From NCBI GenBank assembly GCA_934317205.1, contig CAKREL010000011.1:1-38305 (forward strand): 38,305 bases of DNA, read 5' to 3'. This document shows, in pieces, positions 8,341-17,290 of the stretch. A program made the position numbers and the translations under genes. The stretch comes from an uncultured Eubacterium sp. GTDB lineage: Bacteria > Bacillota > Clostridia > Lachnospirales > Lachnospiraceae. Under the pieces are notes generated by a model. That model was not told where the DNA came from and ran no database searches. It was given only the letters and a program-made list of their open reading frames with translations. The stretch's first letter is position 1, and every line of letters begins with the position of its first letter.

Positions 8341-9265
8341 TCCTGTCTCCATTTGCAGCATTATCGCCACGTTTTGTTATACAGATCTGCAGTATTCCAT
8401 TCTGCCTTTGAAGTATCAGCTGGCATATCACCGTTCCTGTCACGATTCCAAAGCCTACAGATAATGCTCTGCGATAATTTTTCATCCAGTCTGATTCCAA
8501 ACTCTCTGTCTTTTCAGATTCTCCATTATCTAAATCATCTTGCAAACCAGTTACGTCAATTTCTTGCCTTTCCCCAGTTACCACAAGACGCTGTGTATTC
8601 ACCCCATATGGCGTGCAGGTAAGAAGCGAAACTAAATCCCGATTCTTTTGTGGCAAAAGCAACTCTGTCTCGTCTGGCCAGACTATCTGAATTTCACACA
8701 CACGATACGTAAATACCTGATCCAACACATGTAGGAAAAAAATATCGCCTTCTTTTAGTTTTGTAAGATCACTGAACATTCTCGAATTGCTGATTCCAGA
8801 ATGTGCAGAGATTACCGGTCTGCAGCCAGGATCACCCACTGGGAGGTCTGAATTTTGCAAATGTCCCGCCCCTTGTTTTAGCACCTGTTCCGATGTTCCA
8901 TGATAAACAGGAAGATAAACCTGGATTTTGGGAATTTCTACAAAACACATCAGGCCATCTTCTTTTATACACAATGCAGTTTCATACTGTTCCAGCAGAG
9001 ATTTTCTTGTCAGTTCTTCTGTAGCATCATAAGGTTTGGACAATACCATCACCAATTCCGCCAGAGCCTGATTGTATTGCCTTGCCAGGTTCCACTGTCG
9101 ATCCGTCTCTGTATCATCTGCATGTGCAACCTGCCGCTCATACACCTTCACTTCTGATTCCACGATCTGTCCATAGACCCAATTGCTGAACCACGGATAA
9201 ACTGCCAAAAAAATCCCACCGAAAATAAGTAACAAAGTTGCTGCTTTTTTTAACTTATTTCTCAT
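8333..9265 (-). CDS. Class C sortase, first of pilus operon 1
   Basis: About 310 residues from the ATG at 9265, preceded by AAAGAGGTTC and overlapping the pilin stop by 11 bases; an upstream ATG at 9301 would lie inside the pilin gene. It has an N-terminal membrane span (TLLLIFGGIFLAVYPWF) and the class C core: VEIPKIQVYLPVYHGT, His in ISAHSG, Cys in SLLTCTPYGVNT and Arg in TQRLVVTGER. A second hydrophobic region lies near the C-terminus (VGFGIVTGTVICQLILQ), typical of class C. The usual Asp-Pro-aromatic lid motif is not obvious; SKPYD is at the corresponding place. It likely polymerises the adjacent LPRTG pilin. Confidence 0.92.
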   Translation of the reverse strand: MRNKLKKAATLLLIFGGIFLAVYPWFSNWVYGQIVESEVKVYERQVAHADDTETDRQWNLARQYNQALAELVMVLSKPYDATEELTRKSLLEQYETALCIKEDGLMCFVEIPKIQVYLPVYHGTSEQVLKQGAGHLQNSDLPVGDPGCRPVISAHSGISNSRMFSDLTKLKEGDIFFLHVLDQVFTYRVCEIQIVWPDETELLLPQKNRDLVSLLTCTPYGVNTQRLVVTGERQEIDVTGLQDDLDNGESEKTESLESDWMKNYRRALSVGFGIVTGTVICQLILQRQNGILQICITKRGDNAANGDRNE

Positions 9266-11669
9266 GAACCTCTTTTTTACGAACCACAAGGCAGTAACCA
9301 CCAGCTACCGCAATTGCTCCCAGGATTGTAACCAGATACATTCCATTTCCTCCTGTTCGTGGAAGCAAAAATCCTTTGGTATTATTAACCGACAGCAATA
9401 CCGCTCCATTTTCTTCTGTCATATTTGCAGCAACAGCATCAACCGTTGCACTTGCGGATTTTATTTTTCCAACATACATATCCGTCTTTCCAATTGTTCG
9501 TCCATTTGCCTGTTCTACAACGGGTTCTCCTGCCTCGATACCAAACAACTCATCTTTTTGAGCTGTAACCAGATTGCCATTTTCGTCATAAATACCACCT
9601 TGATAATTTTCCACGATAGCATTTACCGCTTCCTTATCCATACCAGTCACTCCGGCTACAGACGCAATGACATCACGATCTGTAGCTGAAATATCGATTA
9701 CGATCTGATCCTTCAACAGATTATATCCATCATCTGTCTCAATTTCTGTCAATTGATACGTATCTGCTTCTGTACCATTTACGATCAGTTTTCCATCCGC
9801 TGCTGCCGGAGTAAACGCAGTCGCATTCTTCGGATCAGTTGTTTTTCCGGTAACATAGTACACCCCATCCTTCTCCATTGACTTTTCTGCCACTACATAA
9901 TAAGCATCTGTACTGTTATACAATTTAAACTTCACATGATCGAATCTTCCTTTCTGATCAGAAAAGGTCTTGGTAAGATTCAATCCATAAGAATATACAT
10001 AGTTCCGATCTTCCAGCATATTGTAAAATCCATCTGATGTACGACTCCATATCAAACTGACATTATTAGGATTTCCTTCATCTCCTAAAATAACGGAATC
10101 ATCTGAATTAACTGTTGCAGTATAATATACAACCATATAATAATCTGACAGACCATGCTCCAGCCCCTTCACGTCCTTGATTCCCTGATTGATCACGCCA
10201 AGACCTGTTTCTGTCAGAGACACTTTCATTTTTGTGGAACCATCGGAAGTATTTGACCCGGTATTTGGATCCTGCACTGTCACATCTACGTAATTCTGAG
10301 AATAATCACCAGAGGTCAGATTCCACAGAAGTGCCGCTTTTGCTGTATTATTTGCATTTGCATCCTCTGCATTATCATAAAAAGCAATTTTGACATCTTT
10401 ACCATACTCAATTCCTTTGGACAAGGTATCTGTAAATGTATATTCACTCAGATAGGTTGCTTTCGAGCTGATATGTGGAAGTTTTGATACCAGAATATAA
10501 TCCAACACATCACCTTCTGATGCAGTTGTTGTATCGCGGTAAGAAAAGTCCGTACTGATTCCTGTCCCACCCTTTCCGGCAGTCACACCGTCTACGCTAT
10601 AACCTCCGCGATTTGCCACGTAAGAAACTGCGTTTTTATCTGCCTGATTTCCGTTTTCATCCGCTCCGTGATAGACAACCAATGACTCCGAATCATTGCG
10701 TGATACATAATCCGCCCCTGTGTGTACACTCTTGTTCTTGTCTGTCCCCGATGCTGCCTGTCCACTGGCCGATACTGTATTGCTGTATGCGTTCCGCACA
10801 CTCTTGTCCAGTGTTGGATTTCCAGTCTGGTTCTTTGGATAAACTGACATATCATATAACCAGTAATCTCCTCCCTTCTCCCCCTCATTGGTAAATGGAA
10901 GCTGAACAAACCATGGATTTACCGTTTCTGTCACCTGTTCCGGCACTTCTGTCTCAACAAAAAGATACAGTCCCAGATCTAAATCTCCAACCATCGTAAC
11001 TCCGTTTTCGTTTGTTTTTGGAAGAGTTATCACGCCATTCTCTGCAATCTGATCCGCAGTTGAATCCATGCTTCCATAGTCATACAAATAGCTTTCCAGA
11101 GCATTCTTGGCTGCCACATTATCATTTTTTAATATTCCCGCCAATGCATCTGAAATCTGTTGACTTGTATAGTGTAAAACACCTGTATTCTGACATGGTC
11201 TCGCTTCTTTTTCAGACGTCATTGCAACGCTGTCAGCCTTTTTCAGTTTCAGAATATCTGCCAATTTTTCTGGTATTTCGTATACCAGTTCTATGGATGT
11301 ATCTGTGCCGTTATTTACACTGTGTGTTTCCACATTTCCAACACGCAGACATGAAAACTGAACACCTGCGAGTGCATAATCTGCCAGTTTCTTCTCAATC
11401 TCCTCATTTGTCTCTCCGGTTGCCCGCACACTTCCGGCACTATAATCGCCTGCTGCTTCCGCAGCAGTCAGGTCATACTTATGAATCGTCACAGATCCAC
11501 GTTTTGTGACATCGATAATATCACTATCCGCCAAAGCTTTCATCGCTGCACTCTGACTCATCACACCTGTACTCCCTGCTGCCAGAACAGATTGTGTCAG
11601 TGGCATTGCTCCAAAAACCAGAGCCATTGTCATTGCTCCAAGCATTGTAACTAATTGTCTTTTTTTCAT
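9255..11669 (-). CDS. Major pilin, LPRTG-anchored, SpaA/isopeptide-forming
   Basis: An 804-residue pilus backbone protein. A signal peptide (1-31) is followed by Cna-B-like beta domains. The pilin motif occurs as YDMSVYPKNQ, with Lys279 the likely nucleophile for subunit linkage. An E-box-like segment is YQLTEIETDDGYN. The sorting signal is LPRTGG (769-774), then a hydrophobic span and a basic tail (RKKEVHEK). The length is above the usual 450-650, with a long central region (about 330-560) that may hold an additional domain. It is the first gene of the operon, with its own promoter and a foldable leader, and the first sortase starts within its 3' end. Confidence 0.92.
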   Translation of the reverse strand: MKKRQLVTMLGAMTMALVFGAMPLTQSVLAAGSTGVMSQSAAMKALADSDIIDVTKRGSVTIHKYDLTAAEAAGDYSAGSVRATGETNEEIEKKLADYALAGVQFSCLRVGNVETHSVNNGTDTSIELVYEIPEKLADILKLKKADSVAMTSEKEARPCQNTGVLHYTSQQISDALAGILKNDNVAAKNALESYLYDYGSMDSTADQIAENGVITLPKTNENGVTMVGDLDLGLYLFVETEVPEQVTETVNPWFVQLPFTNEGEKGGDYWLYDMSVYPKNQTGNPTLDKSVRNAYSNTVSASGQAASGTDKNKSVHTGADYVSRNDSESLVVYHGADENGNQADKNAVSYVANRGGYSVDGVTAGKGGTGISTDFSYRDTTTASEGDVLDYILVSKLPHISSKATYLSEYTFTDTLSKGIEYGKDVKIAFYDNAEDANANNTAKAALLWNLTSGDYSQNYVDVTVQDPNTGSNTSDGSTKMKVSLTETGLGVINQGIKDVKGLEHGLSDYYMVVYYTATVNSDDSVILGDEGNPNNVSLIWSRTSDGFYNMLEDRNYVYSYGLNLTKTFSDQKGRFDHVKFKLYNSTDAYYVVAEKSMEKDGVYYVTGKTTDPKNATAFTPAAADGKLIVNGTEADTYQLTEIETDDGYNLLKDQIVIDISATDRDVIASVAGVTGMDKEAVNAIVENYQGGIYDENGNLVTAQKDELFGIEAGEPVVEQANGRTIGKTDMYVGKIKSASATVDAVAANMTEENGAVLLSVNNTKGFLLPRTGGNGMYLVTILGAIAVAGGYCLVVRKKEVHEK

Positions 11670-11820
11670 GGTTCCATTCCTTTCTTTTCTCCTCTTACGG
11701 AATTTTATTGTCTGTCATCAAAATTGGATCTGCTGCCAAAAAACGGCAAGAAAATTATTAAGATGTGTCCGACCAGGCAAATGAACTAACAGAAAATGTC
11801 TCTGCCTGAGATTTTGATGT
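11670..11820 (-). promoter_or_regulatory. Structured 5' leader of pilus operon 1
   Basis: The predicted 150-nt leader starts with a 9-base arm (11811-11819 on the window) that pairs perfectly with 11716-11724 (CATCAAAAT/ATTTTGATG). Inside it are a 6-bp stem (11774-11779 with 11803-11808) and a small stem around 11733-11749 with a U6 loop. The ribosome binding site (GGAGAAAAGAAAGGAA) lies outside the closed structure. I do not recognise a known riboswitch class. The rest of the 459-base gap to the divergent gene is AT-rich and holds the two promoters listed separately. Confidence 0.5.
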
Positions 11821-11826
11821 GGCTTA

Positions 11827-11855
11827 AGTATATGCACGCAAATACCGACTGTCAA
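11827..11855 (-). promoter_or_regulatory. Promoter of pilus operon 1
   Basis: TTGACA (11850-11855), a 17-base spacer and TATACT (11827-11832) on the minus strand, close to the sigma-70 consensus. The predicted start near 11820 coincides with the 5' arm of the leader structure. The strength suggests that regulation, if any, acts through the leader or a repressor rather than a weak promoter. Confidence 0.85.
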
Positions 11856-12009
11856 TCCAGTTTTTTGCTCTCATTTTTCACCTATACAAGTTGCACAAAA
11901 GCCTTCAAATTCTGCATTTTCGCTCTTTATCAGATAAAAAATCTTTATTTTTGGTTATTTTTGAAATTTGTATTTTTCATCAATTTTGTGAATTTTTTTC
12001 ACACTCAGA

Positions 12010-12039
12010 TTGAAAAAATTGCATGCCTCATGCTACAAT
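12010..12039 (+). promoter_or_regulatory. Possible promoter of the FliB-family gene
   Basis: TTGAAA (12010-12015), an 18-base spacer and TACAAT (12034-12039), about 90 bases upstream of the start codon at 12129. The match is reasonable, but the region is AT-rich so chance matches are likely. Confidence 0.5.
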
Positions 12040-12128
12040 ACTGCTGTTATAAAATGCAAAATTTATAGTTGTAATATGGTTAAATCAATAGCCCATACAA
12101 GAAGAATCATTGAAAAAGGAAAAAAATC

Positions 12129-13298
12129 ATGCAAATTTATGCCCCCGATTACTATCATAAATTCACCTGTATCGCCGGTGAATGTCCCATCACCTGCTGT
12201 CAGGAATGGAAAATCAATATCGACGATGATACCTATAACCGTTGGTGCCATATCAAGCCTCCAAAAAACATGCAAGAACAACACCCAACCTTATCCAAAT
12301 ATACTTATGAACAAGAAGAACAACATATTATTACTTTAAACAAACAAAAAAAGTGTCCATTTTTGCAGGAAAATAAGTTATGCTGTCTGGTACTGACTCA
12401 CGGTGACTCCATTCTTTCAGAAACATGTACGATGTTTCCACGAGAAAAACACATTTTTTCTGATCACACAGAACTTTCCTTAATGCCCGGCTGTCCTGCG
12501 GTCCTCGACCTCTGGCATGCCAATCCTCTCATTCAGTTTCCGAATGTCACTCAACAGCTGCCAAAAGGAAATACAGAAACTCTGCTGTTTCAGATACGCG
12601 AACAGATTATCCGTCTGATTCAAGATACAGACAAAAGCCCTGCGCTTGCTCTGATGGAATGTTTTTATATTCTTTCAGAATTTCCGGAACAATCTCATTT
12701 ATCGAATGTTCTGTTAGAGGACTACTTTTCTAAGCAAACACTTACGCAGTTATCCGATGCAATTTGTCATATGGATTTTTCTCTGGAAGACATGCTGAAT
12801 GAATGCAACGAACTTTTGCAGGATCTGGCTGTTAATTACGAAAAAGAAGGGTTGTACAGCTATTTTCTGACACCACTACTTACACTTGCAGCTGAGATTA
12901 GTGAAGGCGTCTGCGACTATGATCTGATTGAAAATTGGAAAATATTTCAAACTGAATTAAAAAAATATGAACCTCTGCTTCGCACCTTTCTGTCTAATGA
13001 AATCTTTGCAGACCTTTTACTTCCGGAAGGAAACCTGGATAGCATGATCATTCATTTGCAGTGGATTGGCATGGAATACGCTGCCATTCGTTATGGATTG
13101 TTTTTATCCTGGCTGAATTCTGGTCGTGCTTCCCTTGATTATGAAAGCGTACGCGAAACTATTGTCATCCTTACCCGAATGACTGGATATGAAGATGACG
13201 ACATTTATGAATATCTGGAAAACAGTTTTGAGTCTTTATATTGGGAATGGGGATATTTTGCAATGATACTTGCAGATTTGTTTTCTTTTCATAAATAA
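12129..13298 (+). CDS. FliB-family protein (flagellin lysine-N-methylase-like)
   Basis: A 389-residue cytoplasmic protein with the N-terminal pattern of the FliB family: YAPDYYHKFTCIAGECPITC with Cys14, Cys19, Cys23 and Cys24, then QEWKINIDDDTYNRW, a second Cys group (KKCPFLQENKLCCLV), HGDSILSETCTMFPRE and LMPGCPAVLDLW. In enterobacteria FliB methylates flagellin lysines and carries an iron-sulfur cluster; the conserved cysteines agree. The start has AAAAGGAAAAAAATC upstream. No flagellar gene is present here; the gene is divergent from the sortase pilus operon. The substrate in this organism is unknown; a pilin is possible but is only inference. Confidence 0.8.
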   Translation: MQIYAPDYYHKFTCIAGECPITCCQEWKINIDDDTYNRWCHIKPPKNMQEQHPTLSKYTYEQEEQHIITLNKQKKCPFLQENKLCCLVLTHGDSILSETCTMFPREKHIFSDHTELSLMPGCPAVLDLWHANPLIQFPNVTQQLPKGNTETLLFQIREQIIRLIQDTDKSPALALMECFYILSEFPEQSHLSNVLLEDYFSKQTLTQLSDAICHMDFSLEDMLNECNELLQDLAVNYEKEGLYSYFLTPLLTLAAEISEGVCDYDLIENWKIFQTELKKYEPLLRTFLSNEIFADLLLPEGNLDSMIIHLQWIGMEYAAIRYGLFLSWLNSGRASLDYESVRETIVILTRMTGYEDDDIYEYLENSFESLYWEWGYFAMILADLFSFHK

Positions 13299-13309
13299 TG
13301 ACAAAATTT

Positions 13310-13347
13310 AAGCCCGATCGATTTTTTCTACTTTCGACCGGGCTTTT
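13310..13347 (+). terminator. Intrinsic terminator after the FliB-family gene
   Basis: AAGCCCGATCG and CGACCGGGCTT form a GC-rich stem with one mismatch and a loop of about 14 bases, followed by TTTT. It lies 12 bases after the stop codon. Confidence 0.85.
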
Positions 13348-13615
13348 AATGAATTTCCAGTAATTTCATTGTCTACACCTTCAACTTTCTTAGTTTATAA
13401 ATTAATTACTTATGTTCCTTTTGGACCATACCTCCTGTTCTTAAATTATAAAAGTTTCATTCCTATTTCATTGGTCTGTACCTCTGTTTCTTAGTTCTTT
13501 TGTTGAGATTATAGTAACTCACTTCACATGTTTTGTCAATACTTTTCTGTTATTTTTTGTTTTTATTTTTAATTGTCAGTCTTTTTATTTTTAAAAACAA
13601 AAAGACTGACTTTTT
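13348..13615. other. AT-rich non-coding stretch with a 36-bp palindrome
   Basis: No gene is seen. The stretch is very AT-rich and ends in a palindrome at 13575-13610: GTCAGTC at 13575-13581 and GACTGAC at 13604-13610, joined by A/T tracts that also pair with one mismatch. On the plus strand it is followed by TTTTTCT, so it acts best as a plus-strand terminator. Its position just beyond the stop of the minus-strand J-like gene suggests it also ends that transcript. Confidence 0.6.
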
Positions 13616-14704
13616 CTACCTGTGTGACAATCTTTTTATTTTCTTGATGATTGCTGCTATTGCGATGCCGATCAGCCAGATGTCCCCCAGTAAAAAGAGA
13701 AAAACGGCAAGCATTGTTCCCACATCAGTTCCCATAAGCGATGCATAAAAATCCCCCATCAACACAATAAACTGTGAAACAATCAGCAATAGTGCCACTA
13801 CAGCCTGTGCAAACAAACTGGAATGATTCTTGTATAACTGACGATATAAAAGAACGATCAGTGCAATTATAAGCACTACGACAAACAGAAATCCAAACAG
13901 ATTTCCCACACTGGTTCCAGGAGTTGCTGAGCGTGTACCTGCACGGATACCTGCAATTACAGCTACAGGAACAATCCCCTGCCAAAATCCAGGTTTCTTT
14001 CTCTTCATGCCTCGTTTCTCATCCAATACATAATAAAGTTTTGCTGCTTCCTCATACATTTCTTCCGGATTTAGTCCCCGGAATCGATAATACTCAATAA
14101 TGTAATCGTAGATGATCGGTTTTAACTGACCATTTTCCAACATCTGTGCAAAATATTCCATGAAAGCCGGTTGTTTCAATGCAGTCTGATATTCTGGTTT
14201 TTTAAAAAACTCCTGAAACAGCTTTAATTTGTCGCAATATTGCGGTTTCAACAACATTTCCATCTCTAACAAAGCTTTATGGATCAGTAATATCAGCCGT
14301 TCTTCATCCTTTCGTTCGTCTTCTTTAATTACTTCATCAAAATTATATGTATCCTCAGGATTCTGCTCTGCAGCTTCTGTATTATATGTCTGCTCTTCAT
14401 AAGAATCCGGAACTGTCGGTTCCGCAGCTTGTTCTTCATAAGTATCCGGAGCTTTCGCTTCCGCCATCTGCTCTTCATAAGTATCCGGAGTTTTCGGTTC
14501 CACATTTTCCTGATTTTGACTTTCCGCTCTCTGTCCACGATTCCGCCTGCGCAGCACCATATATGCTTCGTGAATCCGTTGAAATTCATCCGGATATTCC
14601 TCCGGATGATACTGTTTGGAAAGATTAGCATAGGCTTCTTTTATTTCTTTCTCTGAACTGCCACGTTCAATCTGTAAAACTTTATACGCTTCTGATTCAT
14701 GCAT
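13616..14704 (-). CDS. Membrane-anchored J-domain-like protein, partner of the adjacent Hsp70
   Basis: A 362-residue protein. Residues 1-55 form a J-like domain (EAYKVLQIERGSSEKEIKEA, YANLSKQYHPEEYPDEF, IHEAYMVLRRR) in which the invariant HPD loop reads HPE. A 13-residue repeat (PDTYEEQ...) follows in three copies, then an acidic linker, a helical region about 130-235, and four hydrophobic spans from about 240 to 355. The C-terminus is basic (KKIKRLSHR). The gene follows the hscC-type gene in the same direction at 112 bases. In E. coli the Hsp70 HscC works with DjlC, also a membrane-anchored J protein, so this pair looks like an analogous system. Whether the HPE variant can stimulate ATPase is not known. 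Confidence 0.75.
   Translation of the reverse strand: MHESEAYKVLQIERGSSEKEIKEAYANLSKQYHPEEYPDEFQRIHEAYMVLRRRNRGQRAESQNQENVEPKTPDTYEEQMAEAKAPDTYEEQAAEPTVPDSYEEQTYNTEAAEQNPEDTYNFDEVIKEDERKDEERLILLIHKALLEMEMLLKPQYCDKLKLFQEFFKKPEYQTALKQPAFMEYFAQMLENGQLKPIIYDYIIEYYRFRGLNPEEMYEEAAKLYYVLDEKRGMKRKKPGFWQGIVPVAVIAGIRAGTRSATPGTSVGNLFGFLFVVVLIIALIVLLYRQLYKNHSSLFAQAVVALLLIVSQFIVLMGDFYASLMGTDVGTMLAVFLFLLGDIWLIGIAIAAIIKKIKRLSHR
14390..14506 (-). repeat. Three tandem 39-bp coding repeats in the J-like gene
   Basis: Three in-frame copies with a 39-base period encode PDTYEEQMAEAKA, PDTYEEQAAEPTV and PDSYEEQTYNTEA. The first seven residues are almost invariant and the following six vary. They form the spacer between the J-like domain and the membrane part. 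Confidence 0.8.
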
Positions 14705-14816
14705 CTTTACTGCTTCCCCCCCAAATGTCTATTCTTTTCCATGTTTTTCTTCCATTTATCTCGATCTGTTCTTTCTTTAGACTAATCTTTTTTCATCCGA
14801 GCATGACTAAAGCTCC

Positions 14817-16547
14817 TTACTCTTCCTCATCTTCCTTATCATCCCATTCAGGAAAATCAAGTTTTCCCTCAAAGGGATCATAATACTCTAATGACGTGAG
14901 CATCCGTTCAAGAAATTCTCGATATTTCCGAATCCGTCGCGGATCCTGCATTGTTAAAACATATTCAAACTGTCGGATATGATACATAAGCTGTTCTCTG
15001 GTTTCCGGCAATGCTTCTTCATAAACTGCCCGTAATCGTTCCAGGATTAGCTGATTCTCCGTTGAATCTTTCGGATGCACCTTCAATTTTTTAAGTTGCT
15101 GCATCCGTTTTGCAATTTCTTTTTCATCCATATTCTGGGACAGAACTTTCGTCACACTTTTTCCTGTCGATACAACCTTCACTTCTACTTCCAGAATTCC
15201 ATTAATATCATAAGTAAAACGGACGTCCACGGCTTCCTCGCCTCGTTTTTTCTTAGGAACCAGAGTTGTGAGCACACCAAGCTGCACATTATCTTCTGCA
15301 TAAGGTTCTTCCCCCTGCAAAATATCAATTTTCACTTCCTTCTGGTAATCCGCAGCCGTATAAAAACGGTGCATTCTGGAGCATGGAAGAATGGTATTGC
15401 GCTCGATGATGGCACTCATATATGGATGATTCGAATCTGCTTCATTATGAACACTGGTTCCCAGTGTAAAAGGACAAATATCTGTCAAAATATAATCCCG
15501 TACTTCATTTTTCCGTTCCATCACTCCACACACCAGTCCCAATCCCCGAACGATCAGCTGATCACTGAATCCTGTCACCAGCGGTGTCTGATCAAACAGC
15601 TGCTCCATATAGGACTGCACAAGCGGCATTTTACCGGAACCACCTGCCAGGATTACTGCATCAATATCTTCCAGCTCCAACCGGCTGTCCCGCAAAGCAT
15701 GCCGCAGCACTGTCTGAATCCGTTTCCATACAACTGAGCTTTCACGCATTATCCGCTCATTTGTATACACGCTCTGGTACGTCTGTCCACCAAGTACAGC
15801 CGTCATTTTTGCCTCCCGATCTGTGGAAAGTGCAATTTTACATTTCTCCGCCTGCCGCAATAAAATGGCACGCTCCGTGCCGCTTAACCTGCTTTTCTGT
15901 AACTGATGTTCTTGCATAAATCCCTCTGCAATGGCCTCGTTGAAATCATCCCCGCCCAGATGATTGTCTCCGGAAACCGCCAGGATTTCTACCATAGTAT
16001 CAAAACAATCCACAAGCGAGACATCCAGCGTACCCCCGCCAAAATCAAATACCAGAAACAACTGCTCATTCTGTGTATCAAAATAAGAAGCCAGTGCAGC
16101 CGCACTCGGCTCATTTACGATTCTTTTTACGTGCACTCCTGCCAATGCGCCAGCCCGCTTTGTTGCCACACGCTGTTTATCATGAAAATACGCCGGGACT
16201 GAAATGATCACATCCTCAATTTCTTCTCCAAGATATGCTTTTGCGTCTTCCACAATCGCACTGACAATAAATCCCGATAGTTCTTCCGGCAGGAAGCTTT
16301 TCCCACCAAGCACATATTTCCGATCCGTTCCCATATCTTTTTTGAAAGAAAATGCGGTATCTTTCGGATGTGTGATTAGACGCTCCTTTGCGATCTGTCC
16401 GGTCAAAACACTGCCATCCTCCGCCACACTCACCACACTGGGGGTCAGAAAAGATCCAAACCGATTCGGAATCAGTTCTACTTTTCCATTCCGATATACA
16501 GCTCCCAATGAATTTGTCGTTCCAAGATCAATTCCTAATATAGCCAT
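14817..16547 (-). CDS. hscC: Hsp70 chaperone of the HscC type
   Basis: A 576-residue protein from the ATG at 16547, chosen because the Hsp70 N-terminus begins MAILGIDLGTTNS; an upstream in-frame ATG would add 33 residues without similarity. Nucleotide-binding elements: GIDLGTTNS (5-13), VPAYFHDKQRVATKRAG, DFGGGTLDVS (168-177) and ILAGGSGKMPLV. The substrate-binding part is short and the C-terminal lid reduced, and features such as ELIPNRFGSFLTPSVVSV and SFKKDMGTDRKYVLGGK match HscC rather than DnaK. HscC is a specialised Hsp70 of uncertain clients. The adjacent membrane J-like protein is the likely co-chaperone. This is not the main dnaK locus (no grpE, hrcA or dnaJ). Confidence 0.85.
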   Translation of the reverse strand: MAILGIDLGTTNSLGAVYRNGKVELIPNRFGSFLTPSVVSVAEDGSVLTGQIAKERLITHPKDTAFSFKKDMGTDRKYVLGGKSFLPEELSGFIVSAIVEDAKAYLGEEIEDVIISVPAYFHDKQRVATKRAGALAGVHVKRIVNEPSAAALASYFDTQNEQLFLVFDFGGGTLDVSLVDCFDTMVEILAVSGDNHLGGDDFNEAIAEGFMQEHQLQKSRLSGTERAILLRQAEKCKIALSTDREAKMTAVLGGQTYQSVYTNERIMRESSVVWKRIQTVLRHALRDSRLELEDIDAVILAGGSGKMPLVQSYMEQLFDQTPLVTGFSDQLIVRGLGLVCGVMERKNEVRDYILTDICPFTLGTSVHNEADSNHPYMSAIIERNTILPCSRMHRFYTAADYQKEVKIDILQGEEPYAEDNVQLGVLTTLVPKKKRGEEAVDVRFTYDINGILEVEVKVVSTGKSVTKVLSQNMDEKEIAKRMQQLKKLKVHPKDSTENQLILERLRAVYEEALPETREQLMYHIRQFEYVLTMQDPRRIRKYREFLERMLTSLEYYDPFEGKLDFPEWDDKEDEEE

Positions 16548-16669
16548 CGTTTCTCTATCCTCTTTAACTACCTTGTGCCCTGCTTCGTCTCCATCAGCTG
16601 TTCTGCTCAATATACAGGACAACTCACACTTTATTTTAAACTGCAACTTTTACCCGTGATACAGGCAGT

Positions 16670-17290
16670 CTATCTGATAAAATTTGTCTTGTAATCACGT
16701 TCCGTCTGCGGCAATGCCACACCTGCTGCCTTTCCTGCTTCAAAACATTTCATCATCCATGCCATGTTTCTTGCAAGATTTCGCATCGTCTGCAGACCTT
16801 CGGCATCTTCTTCTGCCTCTCCCGGAGCTGCTCCGTGTACCTGGTTCCAGTAAGTAGAACCAACCACCGGCATCTGACAGATTCCAAAATATTTGTTCAT
16901 CGCATCAAAAGATGCTGTCGTACCTCCACGACGTGCTACTGCTACCGATGCACCCGGCTTAAATGCAAAAGATGCTCCACTGCTGTAAAATGCACGATCC
17001 AGAAAAGACATGATCCGTCCGCTTGGATGTGCATAATATACCGGCGTACCAAACACAAATCCGTCTGCTTCTTTTGCTTTTTTGGTGAACTCATTTACTT
17101 TGTCATCGTCAAAAACGCATCCTTTTTCTGAACATTGACCGCATCCTAAGCAGTCACGTACCGGCTCACCACCGATCTGGAAAATTTCGTATTCAATGCC
17201 TTCTTTTTCCAACTGTTTTCCTACTTCTAATAAAGATCTGTATGTATTCCCATTGGCTTTTGCACTGCCGTTTAACATTAAAACTTTCAT
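16670..17290 (-). CDS. Iron-sulfur flavoprotein / NAD(P)H-dependent FMN reductase family
   Basis: A 206-residue flavodoxin-fold protein: the FMN phosphate loop is LNGSAKANGNTYRSL near the N-terminus, and GTPVYYAHPSGRIMSFLDR is the second flavin-contact region. The cysteine set CLGCGQCSEKGC (CX2CX2CX4C) fits the compact 4Fe-4S motif of archaeal and clostridial iron-sulfur flavoproteins. It likely shuttles electrons in the cytoplasm; acceptor and donor are unknown. AGGAGGAACAGAAC precedes the ATG. It is not clearly co-transcribed with sbcC (140-base gap). Confidence 0.8.
   Translation of the reverse strand: MKVLMLNGSAKANGNTYRSLLEVGKQLEKEGIEYEIFQIGGEPVRDCLGCGQCSEKGCVFDDDKVNEFTKKAKEADGFVFGTPVYYAHPSGRIMSFLDRAFYSSGASFAFKPGASVAVARRGGTTASFDAMNKYFGICQMPVVGSTYWNQVHGAAPGEAEEDAEGLQTMRNLARNMAWMMKCFEAGKAAGVALPQTERDYKTNFIR

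Noticed and set aside
7699..8622. Long plus-strand open frame across the two sortase genes
   Set aside because: It lies wholly over the minus-strand sortases, has low-complexity aromatic composition typical of an antisense shadow, and shows no family similarity.
11670..11820. Cyclic-di-GMP riboswitch controlling the pilus operon
   Set aside because: The conserved GEMM core (GGCAAACC, GCAAAGCC) is absent; the leader is structured but matches no class I know.
13616..16547. Main dnaK-dnaJ heat-shock operon
   Set aside because: No hrcA or grpE, a short substrate-binding part in the Hsp70, and a membrane J-like protein without Gly/Phe or zinc domains. HscC-type is a better fit.
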